This document shows, piece by piece, positions 20,270 to 25,264 of a DNA stretch of 25,264 nt. The DNA lies in contig CM030942.1 in the NCBI GenBank assembly GCA_018136815.1, positions 532,597 through 557,860 on the forward strand, written 5' to 3'. Each line of letters opens with the position of its first letter. The stretch's first letter is position 1. The position numbers were made by a program, and so were the translations under genes. A model generated the notes under the pieces. That model searched no databases, was not told the origin of the DNA, and saw nothing but the letters and a program-made list of their open reading frames with translations. This DNA is from Isochrysis galbana (lineage: Eukaryota; Haptophyta; Isochrysidales; Isochrysidaceae).

Positions 20270-21190
20270 AAGGGTGAGCGCAGAGAGAGTGGGAGATGGG
20301 GGGGGAAGAGGGAGACCGAGGAGGTGGGACAGGCGGAGAAGAAGATGAGAAAGAGGGGGTGAGGAGGTGAGAAGGGGCTGGGGGTGAGAGGGAGAGAGAG
20401 GGGGGAAGGGGGGAAGGGGGGGGGAGGGAGAGAGAGGGGGGGGGGGCGAGAGGGAGGGAGGGAGAGAGAGTAGAGAGAGAGATCAGTCGGAGAGAAAATG
20501 CGCATGAGAGAGAGAAGAGGAGCGACGAAAAGAAGGGAAGACAGCGAGAGGAAGGAAGAAGAAGAAGAGAGAGAGACCGAGGGTGGAGCCGTGTGGACGG
20601 GTGGTGCGAGAAGACGATGGGGAGAAGAGAGAGAGAGGAGAGAGGGTAGAGAGTCGGGACGGGTGCCGCCGTCTTCTCGAACGAAGATGGGAGAGAGATA
20701 TGGATGGGAGATTTGATGGTGTCCCCCCGCTCTTCTCTCTCTCTCCCTCCCTCTCTCTCCCTCTCTCTCCCTCTCTCTCCCTCCTCCTTAGAGACTCTCA
20801 CTCTCCCTCTCTCCCCCTCCTCTCTTCTCCTCGGCGCTCGCCTGTCCAACTCGTTCTTTTCTTGATTTTCGCAAGTTTCTTCGCATTTGTGAGAGTGCCC
20901 CTCTCCCGCTTCATCGATCAGGGTCAGACTCACGCTGAGAGAAAGCGATCAGACCCACAGGATGAGAGGAGAAAGAGAGAGAGAGAGAGAGAGAGAGATG
21001 TGGAGGATGTGGGGCGCGGCGGCGGCGCGGAGAGGAGGGACTCTCTCTCTCGACTCTCTCTCTCTCTCTCTCTCTCTCTACTCTCTCTGTCTCTCCACTC
21101 TCTCTCTCTCTCTTCTCTGTCTCCTCTCCCTCTCCCTCTCCCTCCCTCTCTCTCTCCCTTTCTCTCTCGCTCGCTCTTCTCTTCCTTCAC
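20270..21190. repeat. Alternating GA-rich and CT-rich tracts upstream of the dioxygenase gene
   Basis: On the plus strand, about 20270-20690 is GA/G-rich, 20735-20820 is CT-rich, 20970-20999 is a GA run and 21040-21190 is CT-rich. The block covers the probable leader and promoter of the minus-strand dioxygenase gene. Complementary tracts could fold back on each other in a transcript. No separate gene is supported. Confidence 0.85.
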
Positions 21191-21214
21191 CTTTCATCTT
21201 GGGCTCACCAACCC

Positions 21215-21383
21215 CCCCCCCAAATCCCGACGACGTTGGGCTCAGAAAACTTCTGTAAAAATTCCGTAATTTTGGGAGGAACGAACCCCTTCCGCGCGGC
21301 GAACGAGGTCGCGATCGCTTATTCACAGAGAGAGAGCGCGCGCCCACTCTCGCCAGCGGAGGGTTCGGACTAACGTTAAAGTG
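21215..21383 (-). repeat. Dispersed repeat, copy B
   Basis: Diverged copy of 5228-5411 in the same orientation, with at least four collinear blocks of 12-16 identical bases. It lies about 1 kb upstream of the dioxygenase start with no Gag-like ORF beside it, so it would be a solo copy if the repeat is an LTR. Confidence 0.6.
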
Positions 21384-21728
21384 AGTGCAGCCTCCTGCGG
21401 GAGGAGAGCAGCGGGAGAGGCGCGCCGCCGCCATGGCTAGCGTTCTACGTTCTATACGTTCTATACGTTCTACGTTGCCGCTGCGCCGCAGCCGCCGCAC
21501 ACCACACACCACCACGAAACCACGAAAGCGAACGCGCTGGGGAACTAAGAGCGTGCGGAGCGCCGGCGCTTCACCGATCCTTGCCCGCGGCTGCCGCGTC
21601 GCTCCTCACGCGCAGCCAGCCGAGCCGCACGCGCACGCGTCTCCCTTCCTCCTATCTATGCCTCCCGGGCTAGCGGCGGCGGACTCTGTACTCTAGGTCT
21701 CGACTTATCCTGTAAACGGGCGCGAGAC
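21384..21728. other. Spacer with a short CGTTCTATA tandem repeat
   Basis: At 21441-21476 the unit CGTTCTA(TA) is repeated four times. The rest is GC-rich without a recognisable gene. Confidence 0.5.
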
Positions 21729-21941
21729 TTACCGAACCCCCTTCTCCGCGCTCTCTCCCCCCTCTCTTGCGGCACGCGCGATGGCGCGCCGCCTGCGGCA
21801 GGCCTGCGGCTGCCCTCGTGGCAACCCCTGGAGGCTCCTGGAGCTAGGAGGCCAGCTCAAGGGGCAGAGGGCAGAGGAGGGGCAGGCAGCCGGCGCGGTG
21901 GAGTGGGCGAAGAGAGAGGAGGGGAGCGTGGCGCGCTCCAT
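21729..21941 (-). pseudogene. MERA element copy 3, 5'-end fragment
   Basis: The minus strand reads ATGGAGCGCGCC from 21941, giving MERATLPSS and 70 codons before a stop. Only the first residues and the leader match copies 1 and 2; the rest is Ser/Pro/Arg-rich and diverged or replaced. The leader match, not the short ORF, supports the call. Confidence 0.5.
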
Positions 21942-21945
21942 GACC

Positions 21946-21981
21946 CTATCGTTATAACGATAGTTGTGAACCAAGTATATA
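21946..21981 (-). promoter_or_regulatory. Perfect 18-bp palindrome and upstream TATATA before MERA copy 3
   Basis: CTATCGTTATAACGATAG (21946-21963) is a perfect palindrome ending 5 bases before the ATG on the minus strand. TATATA lies at 21976-21981, a further 12 bases upstream. The palindrome is shared with copy 2; the TATA-like box is not obvious in the other two copies. Confidence 0.6.
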
Positions 21982-21984
21982 AAC

Positions 21985-22685
21985 TTTGTTGGCCTAGGCC
22001 TAGTGCTAGTGCCTCTTTTGTTCTCGGCGTTGTTAGAAATTGCATAATTATGCCCCGGTATCGCATACCTATATGAATACCGATATGGTGTACGGAATGC
22101 ACCTCGACTCGTTAAATCAAGTGGTATGTGGTAGTGGTACGCGTGCCACTCCGTAGAGATGGAAGGGAGGGGAGTAGGTGGCAATAGTGTGCCTAATTTA
22201 GGGGTTAGGGGTTATAATCATAATTATATACCAAAATAGACGAGAGGGGTGTGACAAAAAATTGCACCTTCTCAAGCCGCCTGACGCTGACTCGCTTATC
22301 GCTCAATACGTTGTTAAATGACTCAACAATATATCAATTCTACTATTGACATTCGATGGTCGACGATGGCTCACACCGAGTCTGTCGCACATTTGACGGA
22401 ACTCGACCTCTCCCATCCTAGTTGGTCCGCTTGTGGTGATACTAGCGGACATGAGTACTGTACATGGAATTTGTTCATGTAGTGCACTGTATCTAAACTT
22501 TGTTCACGTAGTCGGACCCTTCCCCTTTCGCTCTGTACAAGTACCTTTGTTCACGTAGTCGACCCCTCCCTTCGCTCGTAGCAGTGATTGCGAAGCACGA
22601 CTCCTCAGGCTATTTGGGTTATCTTAACATACAAATGCAAGGAAGAACAAACACGGTCGAGAGAGAGTTGCGGCCGTGGCAGCAT
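21985..22685. other. Intergenic region with short direct repeats
   Basis: TTGTTCAYGTAGT occurs at 22470, 22499 and 22547; the last two are followed by similar CGACCC...TTCGCTC stretches. Around 22050-22090, GGTATCGCATACC and related GGTAT/ATACC pairs form inverted repeats. No gene is recognised; the last part is the probable 3' flank of the GT90 gene. Confidence 0.45.
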
Positions 22686-23975
22686 TTAGGTAGCAGTTGA
22701 TGGCGGCCAAAGTGTCTGCCAGCCGCCATCCCCCTCCCGGCTAGGGCACCTTATCGTCGCATTGGGGCAGTCGGCACCAATGCAACATCCAACGTGGTGC
22801 CTGGGCCCGCCGTCGAGGCACCTGCTCTGTTGGACCAGCTGCATCAGGTCAGCTTCGTCACGTAAGAGCGTGTACCCAGGTCGAAGGGTGACGCGACTGG
22901 TCATCCGGGCAGCGTACTGCGATAGCAGTGTGTGGAAATACCGGAGTACGCCGTCAAAATTGATGGTGTGTGTGGCGAAGTGGCCACCGGCGTGTGCGAT
23001 CCGGCGTGCTCGTGCCTCGTCCTTGCGAAGCTCAAGCAGCGCTGGCAGCACACCCTCTACCTTGTTAACAACCACAAAGTGAACATCCGGCTGAAGCAGC
23101 GGCAGGAAGAACTCATTCCATGGCGAGCGCACGTGGATGACAACGGAACCGCACGCAAGAAGCGAGCGCAGCCTGCTGCTATAGCCAAAGCCAGGGATTG
23201 AGAGCAGGTAGCGGTAGCGGCACGCATCAGTCATGGGCACCGAGCGATCGCTGTGGACCTCACGCCTCGCCGACGCGTTCATCCGTGCCGCCGCACCATG
23301 CGAAATATCGCGAAAAGTGGAGTGCACGTCACGCACATGGAGCAGCGTTCCATTGGCTGCGCGGTGCGCCGCATAAACCGTGCGGAGGCGTTGCCGCCAC
23401 CTGCCATTAGAGAGCGAACCTGAAAAGTAGAGTTGGTCGATGCGCTTCTCCCACGGCAGACCCACCGCCATCTGGTGGATCTGGTCGGATAGCTCGCACC
23501 ACGACGGCTGCTTGCCCCAGCCGACCCATGTGAACTCGGGCGCAGGGAAGCTGCTCTTATTTCCCCTCTCCTCGAACGAGTTGGTAAGGAAGGGCACGCG
23601 TGCGCCGCAGTCGTGCTGTGAAGCATCTACCTTCTTGCACGGCGGAAAGCCAAGCATGGGTGCCACGTCCTGGTCGCTGTGAATGTAGACGAAATCGACA
23701 TCGGGTAGCCGGTACACATTCTGTGCGAGGAGCAGCAAGCGTAAAACGGACGAGCGCTCACGCCAGTGTCTCTTCACGTGCAGCATCCGCACGTAGATGC
23801 TGCCGTTGAGCACAGAAGCACGCCACGCGCCTGGCACGCCCGACATCCTGGCTGCGGAGCTGTGCACCCACTGCTCGGCGAGATCGACCGCCCCCGGAGA
23901 GAAGGAGGGCGCACCGTACCGGTCGAGAAAGGACGAGGCGAGCGCGGGCCACGGGGAGAAGCCTGAGGCCTCCAT
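22686..23975 (-). CDS. GT90 / CAP10-like glycosyltransferase (429 aa, possibly 562 aa from 24374)
   Basis: Family members (CAP10, POGLUT/KDELC) move glucose or xylose from a nucleotide sugar onto glycans or proteins in the secretory pathway. Recognised features are DVDFVYIHSDQD, FSGSLSNGRWRQRL (from F184), YRYLLSIPGFGYSSRLRSLL (254-273) followed by CGSVVIHV, and PDVHFVVV. Together these form the usual donor-binding half. A Cys-rich tail follows (CLDGG, CCIGADC). Length and motif order fit the family. M at 23973-23975 gives a protein with no visible signal peptide, odd for this family. The frame stays open upstream to an ATG at 24374 whose first 30 residues are hydrophobic, followed by Ser-Leu repeats encoded by the microsatellite. 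Substrate unknown. Confidence 0.75.
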   Translation of the reverse strand: MEASGFSPWPALASSFLDRYGAPSFSPGAVDLAEQWVHSSAARMSGVPGAWRASVLNGSIYVRMLHVKRHWRERSSVLRLLLLAQNVYRLPDVDFVYIHSDQDVAPMLGFPPCKKVDASQHDCGARVPFLTNSFEERGNKSSFPAPEFTWVGWGKQPSWCELSDQIHQMAVGLPWEKRIDQLYFSGSLSNGRWRQRLRTVYAAHRAANGTLLHVRDVHSTFRDISHGAAARMNASARREVHSDRSVPMTDACRYRYLLSIPGFGYSSRLRSLLACGSVVIHVRSPWNEFFLPLLQPDVHFVVVNKVEGVLPALLELRKDEARARRIAHAGGHFATHTINFDGVLRYFHTLLSQYAARMTSRVTLRPGYTLLRDEADLMQLVQQSRCLDGGPRHHVGCCIGADCPNATIRCPSREGDGGWQTLWPPSTAT

Positions 23976-24013
23976 TGCGGCCGGGCGGGGTGCTTCCCGG
24001 AGAGGGGAAGATA

Positions 24014-24355
<342 letters not shown>

Positions 24356-24411
24356 TGTAGTAATGCTCAGCCATCTCTTCCCACGCGTGACGTGTGTACT
24401 CTTTTTATAAG

Positions 24412-24420
24412 TCTGTACTA
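24412..24420 (-). promoter_or_regulatory. TATA-like box upstream of the GT90 gene
   Basis: The minus strand reads TTATAAAAA here, about 38-46 bases before the ATG at 24374 and about 440 before the ATG at 23975. Its position suits transcription starting just before the upstream ATG. The 500-base region to 24872 is shared with the divergent selenoprotein-like gene. Confidence 0.45.
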
Positions 24421-24724
24421 GTAAATAAGCGCCTTCTTCATATTCTCGCCCGCCTCACGCGCGGCCTTGCTCGTTCAAGTCTGTAAATAAACATAGTAGG
24501 AGTATTAGATCCTACGCGGGCCCCGCAGCTGCGCGCGCGCCACATCCAGTTCTTCTACGTCGTAGAGGGAGAAGAGTAGTAGAGAGAGAAGAGTAGGAGT
24601 GAGTAGGACCAACCCTGCAAGCTTCAAGTCTCTCCTCTTGTTCTCTTCTACTCTTAGACTTCGACTTCAAATCACGGTGTGTTGTGGACCCCCTGTGGTC
24701 TAAATTGTTTACAACGGGAGCCGA

Positions 24725-24766
24725 GAGGAGAGAGAAGAGAGAGAGAAGAGAGAGAGAGAGAGAGGG
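24725..24766. repeat. Short GA tract upstream of the selenoprotein-like gene
   Basis: Purine-only GA-rich stretch about 110 bases before the ATG at 24873. Confidence 0.8.
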
Positions 24767-24872
24767 AACCCAGTGTGTGGGAGAGGAGCGCCTCTCGCCC
24801 GGCCCTCGCGCCCCACCTCACGCACTCGCTCGCTCTCTCTTACTCTCTGTTCCCTCCTCCGCTGCGACCTCG

Positions 24873-24992
24873 ATGGCTCGGTGCGTCCCCGTCAAGATCG
24901 AGTACTGCGTGCCCTGACACTACCAAGCCAACGCCGAGGCGTTCGGAGCCGCTCTTCTCGAGGAGATGGGAGAGGAGAGGCTGGCGCTCGAG
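24873..24992 (+). CDS. Rdx/SelW-like selenoprotein, first exon (partial)
   Basis: ATG at 24873 gives MARCVPVKIEYCVP, then TGA at 24915-24917, then HYQANAEAFGAALLEEMGEE in the same frame. VKIEYCVPC is the hallmark start of Rdx-family proteins (SelW, SelT, SelH and prokaryotic relatives): a first beta strand, then the C-x-x-C/U redox motif, then a helix. Here the second Cys position is UGA, giving C12-x-x-U15. The residues after it keep the expected helix. Such proteins are small thioredoxin-like redox proteins. The exon probably ends at 24992 before GTGTGC, where family similarity stops. Later exons and the SECIS element, expected in the 3' UTR, lie outside or could not be placed. If there is no SECIS, it would be a 14-codon ORF of no meaning. 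Confidence 0.6.
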
Positions 24993-25205
24993 GTGTGCCG
25001 AGAGCGGGGGCGAGCAGTGCGATCGCGGGCCCGGGGGCGGCTGGCGCTCGGGGTGCGGATGGGTTGCGGGGCGAACGGGACGAGGGATGATCTCACAGTC
25101 CCGAGGACCGCTGGCGCTCGAGGTATGCGCACGAGCGCAGCGAGCGAGTTGACGTGGGAGCGGCTTTACTTCTTCTTCAGTGCCGAGAAAAGCGGCTGGC
25201 ACTCG
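24979..25205. repeat. Four spaced copies of GGCTGGCGCTCGAGGT
   Basis: The motif (with variants GGGGT and ACTCGTGGT) starts at about 24980, 25039, 25110 and 25194, spaced 59, 71 and 84 bases. At least two copies end in plausible splice donors (GAG|GTGTGC at 24993, GAG|GTATGC at 25123). A TTCTTCTTCAG acceptor-like sequence ends at 25180. Confidence 0.6.
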
Positions 25206-25264
25206 TGGTGGACGCTGAGAGGGGCAGGATGGTGCCGAGAAGGGTCTTGCGCACGAGCGTGTCT

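Noticed and set aside
20220-20933. 238-residue N-terminal extension of the cysteine dioxygenase
   Set aside because: Low-complexity Ser/Pro/Leu and Arg/Glu translated from GA/CT tracts; the Met at 20219 begins a plausible targeting peptide.
22185-22685. Possible small gene between MERA copy 3 and the GT90 gene
   Set aside because: No open frame with recognisable motifs; only short direct repeats are visible.

Overview
The window reads as nuclear DNA of a GC-rich single-celled eukaryote, most likely a repeat-rich marine alga (a haptophyte would fit; this is inferred from style, not proven). The reasons are GT-AG introns in one gene, very long GA/CT microsatellites, large intergenic gaps, animal/algal domain types (C-type lectin, TIR-like, GT90, cysteine dioxygenase), a probable UGA-selenocysteine gene, and several decayed retroelement-like copies. 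No rRNA, tRNA or CRISPR array was found.

Layout. Positions 1-5023 (minus) hold a Gag-like polyprotein. A 923-codon reading frame ends in one UAG and then continues open, in the same frame, for 750 more codons to the window edge. Its upstream flank (5228-5411) carries a repeat that recurs, diverged, at 21215-21383. Positions 5412-7225 contain a 523/511-bp tandem duplication and no convincing gene. A three-exon type II membrane glycosyltransferase of the DUF6625 type occupies 7571-9691 (plus).

A repeat family, called the 'MERA element' here after its N-terminal residues, is present three times. There is an intact 535-aa ORF at 10121-11728, a broken and interrupted copy at 15716-17571, and a 5'-end fragment on the minus strand at 21729-21941. 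The two better-preserved leaders carry an 18-bp palindromic or near-palindromic motif five bases before the ATG.

The most striking gene is at 12728-14923 (plus). It encodes 731 residues with an N-terminal C-type lectin-like domain, seven predicted membrane segments and a C-terminal TIR-like domain that keeps the Glu of the WCxxE motif. This is a receptor-like architecture I do not recognise as described. After it come a cysteine dioxygenase with an extra N-terminal domain (18942-20219, minus), a GT90/CAP10-like glycosyltransferase (22686-23975 or to 24374, minus), and, divergently, the 5' exon of a probable Rdx/SelW-like selenoprotein with a C-x-x-U motif (from 24873, plus).

Each of the five host genes has a long GA or CT tract within about 1 kb upstream of its start. 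Two glycosyltransferases and a lectin receptor lie close together, but nothing in the sequence shows that they act in one pathway.
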